Made by a program: the position numbers and the translations under genes
NCBI RefSeq assembly: GCF_013177695.1
Contig: NZ_WOEY01000065.1
Coordinates: 62,001-126,000, forward strand
Reading direction: 5' to 3'
DNA length: 64,000 nt
Source: Paraburkholderia solitsugae
Lineage (GTDB): Bacteria; Pseudomonadota; Gammaproteobacteria; Burkholderiales; Burkholderiaceae
In this document: piece by piece, positions 42,464 to 51,470 of the stretch
How positions within the stretch are numbered: position 1 is the first letter of the stretch
Layout of the letters: every line of letters starts with the position of its first letter
Notes under the pieces: generated by a model
Told to the model about the DNA's origin: nothing
Databases searched by the model: none
The model's input: the letters and a program-made list of their open reading frames with translations, nothing else

Positions 42464-43582
42464 TCACGCAGCCCGCCTATAGTCGGTGTACCCGACAGAG
42501 CCCCCGCCGTAGTGACTTGCCGGGTTCGATTGATCGATTCGCAGCCCCCTCTGGAACCGAGTAGTCAAGTCTGGATTCGCAATGAACGCTCGTCCGAAAG
42601 CAACCAAATCGACCAGATCCTCAGCGAGCACTCTGTTTGCCCGCTCAAAATCGAACCCAACGTTCGCAATCAGATTTCCCTTGTATATTTTGCGGTAGTG
42701 CCGGTAGATTGCATCGCCCTGCAAATGAGCCACTGGCGTGGTGGAGAGGTCGCTCATCGCGCTCATGAGCAGCAAGTGGTTCAACTTGTAGTCGTTGAGG
42801 CGGTTGATGACGTAATCGGAGGTAGGCAGCGTCTGGTCAGTCGAGACGAATTTCCCCAACTCCCCTGTTATCGGACCTGTCTTTACCCCGATACGGCCGG
42901 TATTCATCACAGCGGACAGTGCATCGAGTACTTCGAAGAGAAACCTCGCCCTGTTTTCAACTGACCCGCCGTATTCATCTTCCCGGTGATTGGTCAGCGG
43001 GTTGAGAAATTGATTGAACAGGTAGACGTACCCTGCCTGAATCTGGACGCCATCGAAACCCGCATCGATCGCGTGTTGCGCCGCCCTCTGGAAATCCTTG
43101 ACTGTCGTCTTGATCTGCTCGGTGCTCATCGCGCGGGGTTCTACCGTATCCTTGCGACCTGATGCAGTGGGGCTTTGAAGATGAGGGTTGACGGCAGACG
43201 GAGCAAGCGGAGGCTGACCGCCAAAGAAATCCGGATGCGAAGTCGCGCCTGTATGCCAGAGCTGAACGAAGATTTTCGCTCCTTTTCGATGAACCGCATC
43301 CGTGACGAGGCGCCATCCGCGAACCTGCTCTTCGGTATAGATACCTGGAACATCCGCCCAACCCACCGCCTGCTGACTGACCCAGGTTCCCTCAGTGATA
43401 ATCGCGCCAGCCGAGCCCTCACCCGCGCGCTGGGCATAGTACTCGGCATGCAACTCTGTCGGTACCAAGCCCGTGTTCTCGGCTCGAGCTCGTGTAAGCG
43501 GCGCCATGACCACGCGATTCAGAAGCTGCTGGTCATTCAACAGATAGGGGCGAAATAATTGGTGCTCTTGAGTCGTCTCCAT
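42464..43582 (-). CDS. Old yellow enzyme family protein with altered active-site residues
   Basis: A 372-residue NemA-like TIM-barrel flavoprotein: VMAPLTRARAENTG, IITEGTWVSQQ, QLWHTGATSHPDF, YGGSVENRARFLFEV and VGYTDYR are family-typical. The substrate-binding motif normally H-x-x-N/H-G-Y is Q-A-G-Y-V-Y here (Gln182, Tyr185, Tyr187). The His/Asn pair is lost while the tyrosine proton donor stays. The FMN-contacting Arg position reads Lys (GVKTGP), and the conserved WHVGR reads WHTGA. Start ATG 43582 has GGAGA upstream. It may have changed substrates or act on a different bond. Confidence 0.85.
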   Translation of the reverse strand: METTQEHQLFRPYLLNDQQLLNRVVMAPLTRARAENTGLVPTELHAEYYAQRAGEGSAGAIITEGTWVSQQAVGWADVPGIYTEEQVRGWRLVTDAVHRKGAKIFVQLWHTGATSHPDFFGGQPPLAPSAVNPHLQSPTASGRKDTVEPRAMSTEQIKTTVKDFQRAAQHAIDAGFDGVQIQAGYVYLFNQFLNPLTNHREDEYGGSVENRARFLFEVLDALSAVMNTGRIGVKTGPITGELGKFVSTDQTLPTSDYVINRLNDYKLNHLLLMSAMSDLSTTPVAHLQGDAIYRHYRKIYKGNLIANVGFDFERANRVLAEDLVDLVAFGRAFIANPDLTTRFQRGLRIDQSNPASHYGGGSVGYTDYRRAA

Positions 43583-44135
43583 GGGAATCTCCGAATTAAG
43601 TATTAAGTCTTTCGCCGTCGCGTTCTTCATTGCTTGGCTTCCAGGATGTGATGCACGACTTAGGCGACAATAGCGTGTCGTCAAAATCGCACGGCCAGTG
43701 AATTGAGTCGCTTGCGACTCACGCATAGAATCGATGTGAATGCCACGCGCCGGCGTGTAGTCGTTCGCAACAATCACAACGTCGACCGGTCACGGCGCTG
43801 CACCTTGAGCGAAATTCACATACTCTGCTCGTTGAACCAAGGTGCTAACCTCGCCCTTTCCTTTAATTGATCTCGTGGTCGCGCGTAAATCACGCGCTGT
43901 TTCTACAGACCTGCCATCGTCCTGTTCAGAACGCAACAGAATGTGGCCGTTGCAGAACGCCGCATCTACCAATATAGAAGGTCATGGCAAGCTGAGGTGC
44001 GATATCGCCTGATGCGCCGAATCAGCGTTTCTGATCCGATCGCGGCTGTGCGTGAAGCGCGAGGTTCCACTTGAAGTTGGCTATCACGAACCACCCTGTG
44101 ATTGCGGGATAGTAGATCGGCTGGACACTGTGATA
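43583..44135. promoter_or_regulatory. Long upstream region of the altered OYE, with tripartite element
   Basis: About 550 bases separate the LysR stop from the OYE start. The reading frame of the OYE gene stays open upstream to 43777, but the extension matches nothing known. The only marked structure is CTGAT-N7-ATCAG-N6-TGAT at 44009-44035. Confidence 0.5.
44009..44035. promoter_or_regulatory. Tripartite element CTGAT-N7-ATCAG-N6-TGAT
   Basis: CTGAT (44009), ATCAG (44021) and TGAT (44032) have spacing identical to the elements at 40067 and 52978. GCGATATCGC just before it (43999-44008) is shared with the 40067 element. Confidence 0.6.
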
Positions 44136-45143
44136 TCAGGCAATCGGATCGATTGATTCAGTTGGTTCGCCGATGGCGCGTCGGGTGAACGATGTCGATG
44201 CGACAGTTGGCAAGCACTGTTCTTCCGCATCCTGTCGGCCAGAGAACAGCGGGTACTCTGCGAACAGCCCGCTCAGCCAGTCGACGAGCACGCGAAGGGT
44301 CGCAGACAGATGCCGATTGTGGGGATAGACCGCCGAGATAGGCATCGGCGACGGCTTCCATTGCGACAGCACTTCGACCAGTTCGCCTGAACGCAAATGC
44401 GGCAGCGCCATAAAACGCGGCGCCTGCAAAAGGCCCACGCCATTCAGACCACACGTAACATATGCTTCCGCATCGTTCACCGCGACATTACCGCGCATCT
44501 TCACCCCGACGGTCTGGTTATCCACCATAAAGGTCATGTCCATCATGCGCCCCGTTCGACCGAGGAAATAATTCACCGCAACGTGATCGTTCAGGTCCTT
44601 GAGCGTTTGAGGCGTGCCTTTGAGCCGCAGATATGCCGGACTCGCCACCGTTACACGTTCAAAGATGCCAATGCGGCGTGCTACCAAACTTGAGTCCTGC
44701 AGCGTGCCGATGCGAATCACGCAATCGACGCCACCCTGAATCAGATCGGCCCGTTTGTCTCCGAAGCCGACCATTAACTCGATGTCCGGGTAGCGTGCAT
44801 GGAATTCAAAAAGTCTGGGCATCACGATTAGCTTTCCCAGCGCCACAGGTATGTCGACCCGCAGTTTGCCGCGCGGAGAAGCGAATGAGTTTAACAACGA
44901 ACTTTCCGTCTCCTCGACGTCCGCGAGGATGCTTACGCACCGCTCGTAGTAAGCGGCCCCATCCGATGTCAACCTCACCTGGCGCGTAGTACGCTGCAAG
45001 AGACGCACTTTGAGGTGCGCCTCAAGGTTTTGGACGAGGTTGCTAACCGATGCGCGCGGTAAATCCAGCGCCTCCGCTGCGCGCGAAAAACTGCTGGTTT
45101 CCACCACCCTTGTGAAAACCTTCATTGCCTGCAGGCGGTCCAT
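44136..45143 (-). CDS. LysR-family transcriptional regulator (CrgA/DmlR-like)
   Basis: A 335-residue regulator. The start MDRLQAMKVFTRVVETSSFSRAA and the ASVSNLVQNLEAHLKVRLLQRTTRQV region are the winged helix-turn-helix of the CrgA-like group; the effector domain follows. The C-terminal ~30 residues beyond the usual end are polar. It lies 120 bases downstream of the FMO gene on the same strand and upstream of the altered OYE, so it may control either. Confidence 0.9.
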   Translation of the reverse strand: MDRLQAMKVFTRVVETSSFSRAAEALDLPRASVSNLVQNLEAHLKVRLLQRTTRQVRLTSDGAAYYERCVSILADVEETESSLLNSFASPRGKLRVDIPVALGKLIVMPRLFEFHARYPDIELMVGFGDKRADLIQGGVDCVIRIGTLQDSSLVARRIGIFERVTVASPAYLRLKGTPQTLKDLNDHVAVNYFLGRTGRMMDMTFMVDNQTVGVKMRGNVAVNDAEAYVTCGLNGVGLLQAPRFMALPHLRSGELVEVLSQWKPSPMPISAVYPHNRHLSATLRVLVDWLSGLFAEYPLFSGRQDAEEQCLPTVASTSFTRRAIGEPTESIDPIA

Positions 45144-45263
45144 CTATGTCCTCCTCTAATTCCTCGAATAGCGCTTCGTGGATCCGGATAGCCGGCGCTG
45201 GATGCGTAGCTTTTGCTCAACGAACCGATAAAAAAGTCACTTCGGACCGTCCTTTCTCCGACC

Positions 45264-46607
45264 TCACGCCGCAGCTCGTCCGTTCGCAATATCGCCGAAC
45301 AGTTGTTTCGCGTAGCTCCGGTAATCGACCTCCAGTGTGTAGCGGGCAGAACCGACATAGCGACGGCTGATCTCAGCCTGATGCGCGCGAATTTCTTTCT
45401 TCATCTCATGCTCGCCGGGCAAAACTGTGTCCCCGGCCAGTACGGACGCGAGCCAACGCGCCTGAATTTCCACCAACGGGATGGTCGGTCCGATTGGCTG
45501 AACGAGCCCCAACATATAGAGACCGGGACGGGACGGCGCCACCATGCGTCGGTAGAGTTCGACCTGCCCATCGGCCACTTCGAAAACGGTGCGGTCCAGG
45601 AACGGAAAGCTAGCTCGATACCCAGTCGCGTGGATGATTACGTCGACAGGTTCTCTGCTGCCGTCTTCAAAGATGACATGTGTTCCGTCCAATACCTTGA
45701 TATTGGGCTTCACGCGAATCCAGCCATGACCGCAAAACGGCAGCAATTCCTGGCTGAGCGTGGCATGCTCCCGCCAGACCGCATGTTTGGGACGAGGAAC
45801 GCCGAACCGCGCCTGGTCTCCCGTCACCATAAAGGCGAGCCAACGAACCAACGTGCGCGAGACGCGTGTCGGTAGACGCAAGCGTCGTGAGAAAAGCGTA
45901 GACCAACGGTCGGTCGGAATGCCCATGATGTACTTCGGCATGATCCACGCGCTGCGCCGTGTCGACAACAAGGTGCTTGCGGCGCTTTTACACAGGTCGA
46001 CTGCGACATCAACCGCCGAATTTCCGATGCCAACGACAAGCACGTTCTTGCCTTTGAATGGATCGGCTGTCCGATAGTGGTGTGAATGGGCCTGTTCGCC
46101 CTCGAAGTCGCCTTTGAACTCGGCCCAGCGCGGATCCCAAAGGTGACCATTGGCGACGATCACCGCACGATAACGCTTGGATTCCCCGCTCTCCAGCGTT
46201 ACCCGCCAGTTCCCGTCAGATTCCTGTTCGACTTTATCCACGCGAGAATTGAACCGGATATGAGGCCGCACGCCGAAGTGCTCTGCGTAGTCTTCCAGAT
46301 AGTCAAGAACCTCAAAGTGGGAGAGGAAATCCGGATAGTGATCCGGAATGGGATAGTCAGAGTAGCCGAGGTTATTGCGGCTCGTGTCGATATGCAAACT
46401 GCGATACGCGGACGAAAGCCCGTTGTCGTTCTCATATCGCCACATGCCACCGATATTCGAGCCGATCTCGAAGCATTCGAATGCGACGCCCCGCTCCTTT
46501 AGCGATTTTGCGGCCGTAACGCCCGATGACCCGGCACCAATGATGCAGACGGGCAGTTGATCGAGAGGGATCGAGGAATTAGACGGATTTTTCATGACTG
46601 ATTTCAT
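45264..46607 (-). CDS. Flavin-containing monooxygenase (FMO-like)
   Basis: A 447-residue FAD/NADPH monooxygenase. VCIIGAGSSGVTAAKSL (FAD motif), NIGGMWRYEN and LHIDTSRNNLGYSDYPIP open it. FEGEQAHSHHYRTADPF is the FMO fingerprint (FxGxxxHxxxF/Y), VLVVGIGNSAVDVAVDL binds NADPH and IIHATGYRASFPFL is the ATG motif. It oxidises soft nucleophiles (N, S) or acts as a Baeyer-Villiger enzyme. ATG 46607 with AGGTAAGG upstream is chosen; a GTG at 46640 is possible. The DenD-like gene precedes it on the same strand. Confidence 0.9.
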   Translation of the reverse strand: MKSVMKNPSNSSIPLDQLPVCIIGAGSSGVTAAKSLKERGVAFECFEIGSNIGGMWRYENDNGLSSAYRSLHIDTSRNNLGYSDYPIPDHYPDFLSHFEVLDYLEDYAEHFGVRPHIRFNSRVDKVEQESDGNWRVTLESGESKRYRAVIVANGHLWDPRWAEFKGDFEGEQAHSHHYRTADPFKGKNVLVVGIGNSAVDVAVDLCKSAASTLLSTRRSAWIMPKYIMGIPTDRWSTLFSRRLRLPTRVSRTLVRWLAFMVTGDQARFGVPRPKHAVWREHATLSQELLPFCGHGWIRVKPNIKVLDGTHVIFEDGSREPVDVIIHATGYRASFPFLDRTVFEVADGQVELYRRMVAPSRPGLYMLGLVQPIGPTIPLVEIQARWLASVLAGDTVLPGEHEMKKEIRAHQAEISRRYVGSARYTLEVDYRSYAKQLFGDIANGRAAA

Positions 46608-46768
46608 GGCCTTACCTAATGAATAGACAAAATTACTCACTGTGCGGGACTAGATCCTCCGGAGCGGATCATCGACTACCACACATTCTCGGATAGTGCG
46701 TAGTATTAATTATCTTCGTTAAAGCATATAACCTTGATCGAACTCCGCTTGCTCTGCCCACGATTCCC

Positions 46769-47740
46769 TTAAGCCGAACGGGCGAGATAGCTTTCCACGA
46801 TAGACTCGAAATTAGCATCGGCGCACAGACCGAGTCGGACTGCATTCGCCGACGTGAATTCCTTGGGCCAACTATCAACGATGCGCTGAAGTTCGCTATC
46901 CACATCGAAACGAATGCGGCCCACTGCGGCGCCGCTGCGCCGTCGCTCAACGGCCGCGACCATATCGGCCACGCTTACCGTAAGCGCGGGCAGATTCATC
47001 ACGCGTCCATGCGGCAGAACGTCTGCAGGGAGGTTATGCAGCGCGATTAATGCAGCCGCCACGGCCTGCGACGAAGCAACCGGAAGCCGCGTCCCCAGCG
47101 CGAGCGGCGATACGACGTCCCTGCCCCTCAATGGCTCCCGGACAATCGCCGCAATCCGATCGGAGACGGCCGGTGTGGGTGCGCCGTCGCGGATCAGAAC
47201 GATGGGCAAACGCAGCGCCCGGCCGTCAATTCTGCCCTTGCGGCTGTAGTCGGCGACCATCAGTTCGGCAATCGCCTTGTGTACACCGTAGGTCGTGTCC
47301 GGCTCAGACCGAAGCGAGTCGTCAACGGATGCAGGCAGTTCCCCACCGAACCCCGCGATCGAACTGGCGAACACGAATTTAGCTGGCTTGGTCGAGCTTT
47401 CGACCAGACGCCGCAGCGACTCGACGTTGATCAGGTAACCAGACTCCATATCGCGCTCGGCGTCCAGAGTAAGACTGGCGGCGAGGTGAAAGATGCTGTC
47501 ACTGTCGAGCGACGCCAGATGGTCGACGAAACCAGCATCGGCCAGGTCGCCTGTCAGTACGCGCACCGGTATCGGTGAATCTGGTGGAACTGGCGCGGGC
47601 GTTGAAACTCGATCGACGAGGATGAGTTCGGTTATGGCGCTATCGCCTCGGCCGGGAAAGGTCAAATGTTCCGCGGCCAGCAGCGCCCTGGTTAGAGCCC
47701 TACCGAGAAACCCCGCAGCGCCCGTAAGCAGTACCCGCAT
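46769..47740 (-). CDS. NAD-dependent epimerase/dehydratase family protein, D-erythronate dehydrogenase-like
   Basis: A 323-residue extended SDR: LLTGAAGFLGRALTRAL (TGxxGxxG), FHLAASLTLDAE, ASSIAGFGGELP and YGVHKAIAELM (YxxxK). The pattern GAHK/GVHK with LPIVLIRDGAPTPAVSDR follows DenD. The true substrate here is unknown; the neighbours are monooxygenases rather than sugar-acid genes. A TetR-type operator identical in its arms to that at 33817 lies about 140 bases upstream of its start. Confidence 0.85.
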   Translation of the reverse strand: MRVLLTGAAGFLGRALTRALLAAEHLTFPGRGDSAITELILVDRVSTPAPVPPDSPIPVRVLTGDLADAGFVDHLASLDSDSIFHLAASLTLDAERDMESGYLINVESLRRLVESSTKPAKFVFASSIAGFGGELPASVDDSLRSEPDTTYGVHKAIAELMVADYSRKGRIDGRALRLPIVLIRDGAPTPAVSDRIAAIVREPLRGRDVVSPLALGTRLPVASSQAVAAALIALHNLPADVLPHGRVMNLPALTVSVADMVAAVERRRSGAAVGRIRFDVDSELQRIVDSWPKEFTSANAVRLGLCADANFESIVESYLARSA

Positions 47741-48528
47741 GGTTCAACCTCACCAGTCCAGTAAAGATCGCGAAATCTGTCTATCACTTCTTCGACTAGC
47801 CGGGCCTGGCACCAGTGCTCAATCCCTCTTCACCGTATCATCGCCGCCGCCATGACATCGGATCCGATAGCCGATGAAAAACATACTACTCGGTATGTTT
47901 ATTTCATGCAAGAACTACTTGCGTCGTCACTCAGGTTTTCGCCACCATTCTTTCCGGTCAGACGGCATTCAATCTGTCAGGGCCGATGAAGTGAAATCCT
48001 CATTGCATGCAAAAGAGAACAAAACTCAGTCGCCTTCACTCCCAGAGGCGCTCTTGTGTTTTTCATCGCAGAGAAAGCTTACCTATCCCGATTTACCCTA
48101 TACCGCTGGCGAGTGCTCGCCTGATGTGGTCGTTTGCATTTCGCGGGACGGATGTGGTCTGATTAGTCTCAAGCCCAGACTCTGCTTGGGTGACAGGATG
48201 GCACCGTCAGCGTGGAGCGCAGTTGTCGATCGCTCAGCTGACCACCTGTATCAGTATTCCTAATGCGGTCCATCACTGTATGTCGCTGCAGGAAGGCCGG
48301 GGCCGGCCTTAGATTCACACCTGAACACGACGTCACGGGTCGCCCCCCACCATTGGGACTTACGATGAACGAGTCAACGAACCGGAAGTCTGGAACCGGT
48401 TGATCGGTGAATCCGCACCTGGATCCCCGTTGGTGTAGGTGGATATTGCGCCTGCCAAGAGGGGGCGCGATACCGTCCAGCATCGATGATGTCGACATGC
48501 ACTAAACAAAAAACTACTGGAGACGACG
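47741..48528. other. Long divergent region with an operator and a GC palindrome
   Basis: About 790 bases separate the DenD-like and MFS genes. It contains the TetR-type operator at 47879-47900 and a palindrome AAGGCCGG-GG-CCGGCCTT at 48293-48310. No gene was recognised, although parts are open in short frames. Confidence 0.45.
47879..47900. promoter_or_regulatory. TetR-type operator, copy 2
   Basis: AAACATAC-TACTCG-GTATGTTT is the same palindrome as at 33817-33838 with one loop difference, at a similar distance (about 140 bases) from the reverse DenD-like gene. Two such sites suggest one TetR repressor controls both operons. Confidence 0.7.
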
Positions 48529-49707
48529 ATGAAAAAGAAGTACCTCATCGAGGCGATTATTTTCTTCAGCTACCTGACATTTGCTATGTCCTGGGTCGGT
48601 GCGTCCACCTTCATGCAGGACATCATGAAACAGGTGGGCATCCACAGTCTGACGCAGGCAAGTAGTCTCAGTACCGCGGTCACGATTGCCAAGATTGTCG
48701 GTACAGCGATTGCGGCGGCGATTGTCGGAAAGATCGGATTACGCCGGGCTGTGCTCTTAGCGGGACTGCTAGTCTGCTTCGGGATCTGCACGCCCCTCGT
48801 AACGAACTTCGCTTTGCTGATTGCATCTCGTTTTCTGATGGGCCTCGGTGGAGCACTCATGATCGTTTACTTCAACCCCATCGTGGTCAGTTGGTTCGCC
48901 CCCTCGGAACGCCCCGCGGTGAACGGCCTGAACAACATCACGTTCAATCTGGGTGCCGTCCTGACCATGTTCTTGCTTCAGCCCGCCGTTTCCGTGCTGG
49001 GAAGTTGGGGGCACGTACTGACTGCCATATCTTTTGCCAGCTTACTTCTGACACTCTTGTGGCTGATATTTGGGCAAGCAGGTCCCGTCAAAGCCACCGA
49101 TGTAGCTGTAAAGGATGAACACTATCCGTTCAGCAAGGGCTTGCGTGATCCGTTCACGTGGAAGCTCGCAACGATCTATTCTGGAATGCTCTCGTTTTAC
49201 ATCGTCATGTTCACGTTTTACCCTGCCGCCGGGATCAACGAGACGCATACCGTCCTATTGTCCGGACTCGGCGGAGGCATCGCAGGCATGGTCGTCGCCA
49301 GTCGGGTGCGTGACAGAATGCGACTACTCCGGATAAGTGGCGCATTCCAGGCACTCTTCGCCTGCCTCCTGAGCTTCTCGAAGAACCCGACAATCGTATT
49401 CCTTAGCGCGATTATGCTGGGCATCTTTTTGATTCTGCCGTTAGCCACGGTATTCACACTCGGACAGGATCAACCCGGAATGACTTGGGCCCGGGTCTCC
49501 GTCCGTTTCAGCATTTTCTGGTCGGTGAGCTATGTCATCGCAACGGCGGCAACGACGATATTCGCGTGGCTCGTCGATATTGACCATGGAGACTTTCATG
49601 CAGCGTTTGCGTTCATCTGCTGTGTCGAAGGCTTGTTCTTCCTCGGGTCGCTGATGCTGAAAGACGGACGTCCCCCGGGTCATTTGCGACTCGAAACCAT
49701 CGCTTGA
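48529..49707 (+). CDS. MFS transporter (CynX/NimT-like)
   Basis: A 392-residue major facilitator with about 12 hydrophobic segments. GKIGLRRAVLLAGLL corresponds to the loop 2-3 motif and FLMGLGGALMIVYFNPIVVSWFAPSERPAVNG to the fourth/fifth helices of the cyanate/nitroimidazole transporter-like group. The substrate is unknown. It lies upstream of a porin on the same strand, giving an outer- and inner-membrane uptake pair (inference). ATG 48529 has GGAGACGACG upstream. Confidence 0.88.
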   Translation: MKKKYLIEAIIFFSYLTFAMSWVGASTFMQDIMKQVGIHSLTQASSLSTAVTIAKIVGTAIAAAIVGKIGLRRAVLLAGLLVCFGICTPLVTNFALLIASRFLMGLGGALMIVYFNPIVVSWFAPSERPAVNGLNNITFNLGAVLTMFLLQPAVSVLGSWGHVLTAISFASLLLTLLWLIFGQAGPVKATDVAVKDEHYPFSKGLRDPFTWKLATIYSGMLSFYIVMFTFYPAAGINETHTVLLSGLGGGIAGMVVASRVRDRMRLLRISGAFQALFACLLSFSKNPTIVFLSAIMLGIFLILPLATVFTLGQDQPGMTWARVSVRFSIFWSVSYVIATAATTIFAWLVDIDHGDFHAAFAFICCVEGLFFLGSLMLKDGRPPGHLRLETIA

Positions 49708-50072
49708 GTTAGCGCGCGAACAAGAGACTTAAACAAAGTTTCAAAGCCGACCTATTGGCGAATTTCGTGACAGGTCTGCCGGCCGAAATACAACAATATT
49801 CCCGTAATCAAGCTTGCGACTTCCCGTACAGGCCGACGAGTGCCTTGGTTCGCGCAACCTCCCGGACGGCCGGCGTTCATGACAAGTGTGCGGCGAACGA
49901 TTGTCTGCATCAGATTAGGACCTGAAACAGCCCGACGATTTGGGTAAGGCTTGCAAAGCGATCTCTACCCTGAATGAATTATTCCGTTGCAGGACGAAAA
50001 TATCGAAATAAACCTTAGTAGACCATATTTATTTTTCTTACAAAAGCGTGTTGCAAAAATTAGGAGATTGTC
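49708..50072. other. Porin upstream region
   Basis: No gene recognised. The last 90 bases are AT-rich and end in TTAGGAGATTGTC, the ribosome binding site of the porin gene, so the promoter is probably at 49975-50050. Confidence 0.45.
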
Positions 50073-51212
50073 ATGAAATTTGGGAATCTGATATCCGCTG
50101 GATTCGGTTTGGGGTTTTCTCTCGCAGCAGCTACAGCGTATGCACAGAGCAGCGTTTCGCTGTACGGCATCGTCGACACCGGAGTGGAATATGTCACGCA
50201 CGCTGATGCTAACGGCAATGGCGTGCTTCGCATGCCGGGTATCACGGGCGAATTGCCGTCACGGTGGGGCTTTCGTGGCAACGAAGATCTGGGTGGCGGA
50301 CTGTCGGCGCAGTTCGTGCTGGAAAGTGGCATCAATATGCCAAACGGAAGTTTAGGGCAAGGCGGTCGGCTGTTCGGTCGCCAGGCGTGGGTCGGAATCA
50401 ATTCCCCGTATGGCTTGCTGTCCTTCGGGCGTCAATACACCATGCTGCTTTGGGCGATGGCGGACAGCGACATCCTCGGACCGGACATCTACGGGATGGC
50501 GACCCTTGACCCTTACCTCGCCTCCGATCGAAGCGACAATACGGTGGCCTATCGCGGGAAGTTCCATGGACTGACCCTCGGCGCCACCTATTCGTTCGGC
50601 CGTGACTCGACGGGCACAGGCAATACGCCAGGGGAAGGCACCTGTGCGGGTTCCGTACCCGGACAGCCGACTCAGTGTCGACAATTGTCTGCCATGGTGA
50701 AATACGACACCTCGTGGTTCGGCGTTTCGGGTGCATACGACGAACAGCGCGGCGGCGCCAATGCCGCGGCGATTTTTTATGACGGGAATGCGCCCTTTCC
50801 GTTCACCAACAGCGGCGACAAGGACGTCCACACGTGGTTAGGCACGTATGCCGTGCTGGGTTCGGTTAAGGTTTCCGCCGGGTTTGTAGGGCGTAGCGTG
50901 ACCACGGTGGCGGGAGGGCCCGATGTGCATTCCGATATCTATTCTGTCGGCGCATCGTGGCAGGCAACACCTTCGTTCATGCTCGACGGCGAGGCGTTCC
51001 GGATCATCAATCAGGTGCAGGACGCGCGCGCCACCATGGTCACGCTGCGTGGCACCTATCACCTCTCAAAGCGTACGGCCGTCTATCTGCAGTCGGCTTA
51101 TCTCACCAATAGTGCGCACGCCTCTTATGAGGTTTCCGGCGCGGGCGGCACGACGCCACCTCCCGGTCAAGGACAGTTGGGTGTGATGGCCGGCCTTCAA
51201 CAACTGTTCTGA
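50073..51212 (+). CDS. Gram-negative porin (Burkholderia OmpC-like)
   Basis: A 379-residue outer-membrane porin. The signal peptide ends AYAQ, followed by SSVSLYGIVDTGVEYV. The eyelet-region motif WGFRGNEDLGGGLSAQFVLESG and LFGRQAWVGINSPYGLLSFGRQY are typical, and the last residue is Phe (GLQQLF). AGGAG precedes ATG 50073. An intrinsic terminator at 51358-51397 ends the transcript. It probably admits the same class of small acids as the MFS carrier upstream. Confidence 0.95.
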   Translation: MKFGNLISAGFGLGFSLAAATAYAQSSVSLYGIVDTGVEYVTHADANGNGVLRMPGITGELPSRWGFRGNEDLGGGLSAQFVLESGINMPNGSLGQGGRLFGRQAWVGINSPYGLLSFGRQYTMLLWAMADSDILGPDIYGMATLDPYLASDRSDNTVAYRGKFHGLTLGATYSFGRDSTGTGNTPGEGTCAGSVPGQPTQCRQLSAMVKYDTSWFGVSGAYDEQRGGANAAAIFYDGNAPFPFTNSGDKDVHTWLGTYAVLGSVKVSAGFVGRSVTTVAGGPDVHSDIYSVGASWQATPSFMLDGEAFRIINQVQDARATMVTLRGTYHLSKRTAVYLQSAYLTNSAHASYEVSGAGGTTPPPGQGQLGVMAGLQQLF

Positions 51213-51357
51213 TTCGCGAGGCTCGACACGCCAGTCGGTTCTCTCGCAATCTGGCCGCGCTCGAAGCCATAAAAGCCGAGCGCGAAACACCCATCCAGAT
51301 CGGTCAGACAACGTTTCCGAACAACACCGTCAAGCAGGGTCACCGCGCGATCAAGCG

Positions 51358-51397
51358 GCGCACCCGGGTTCACGCCCGGGTGCGCGATTTTTTTTTT
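51358..51397 (+). terminator. Rho-independent terminator after the porin gene
   Basis: GCGCACCCGGG (51358-51368) pairs perfectly with CCCGGGTGCGC (51375-51385) around a six-base loop and is followed by GA and a run of about ten T. It is a strong intrinsic terminator. Confidence 0.92.
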
Positions 51398-51470
51398 GCG
51401 CCCGCATTCAGCCTGGCGGCATCAAGGACCGAGGTAGCTATCCGTACACGCGCCGCGAGTTGTCGGCCAA

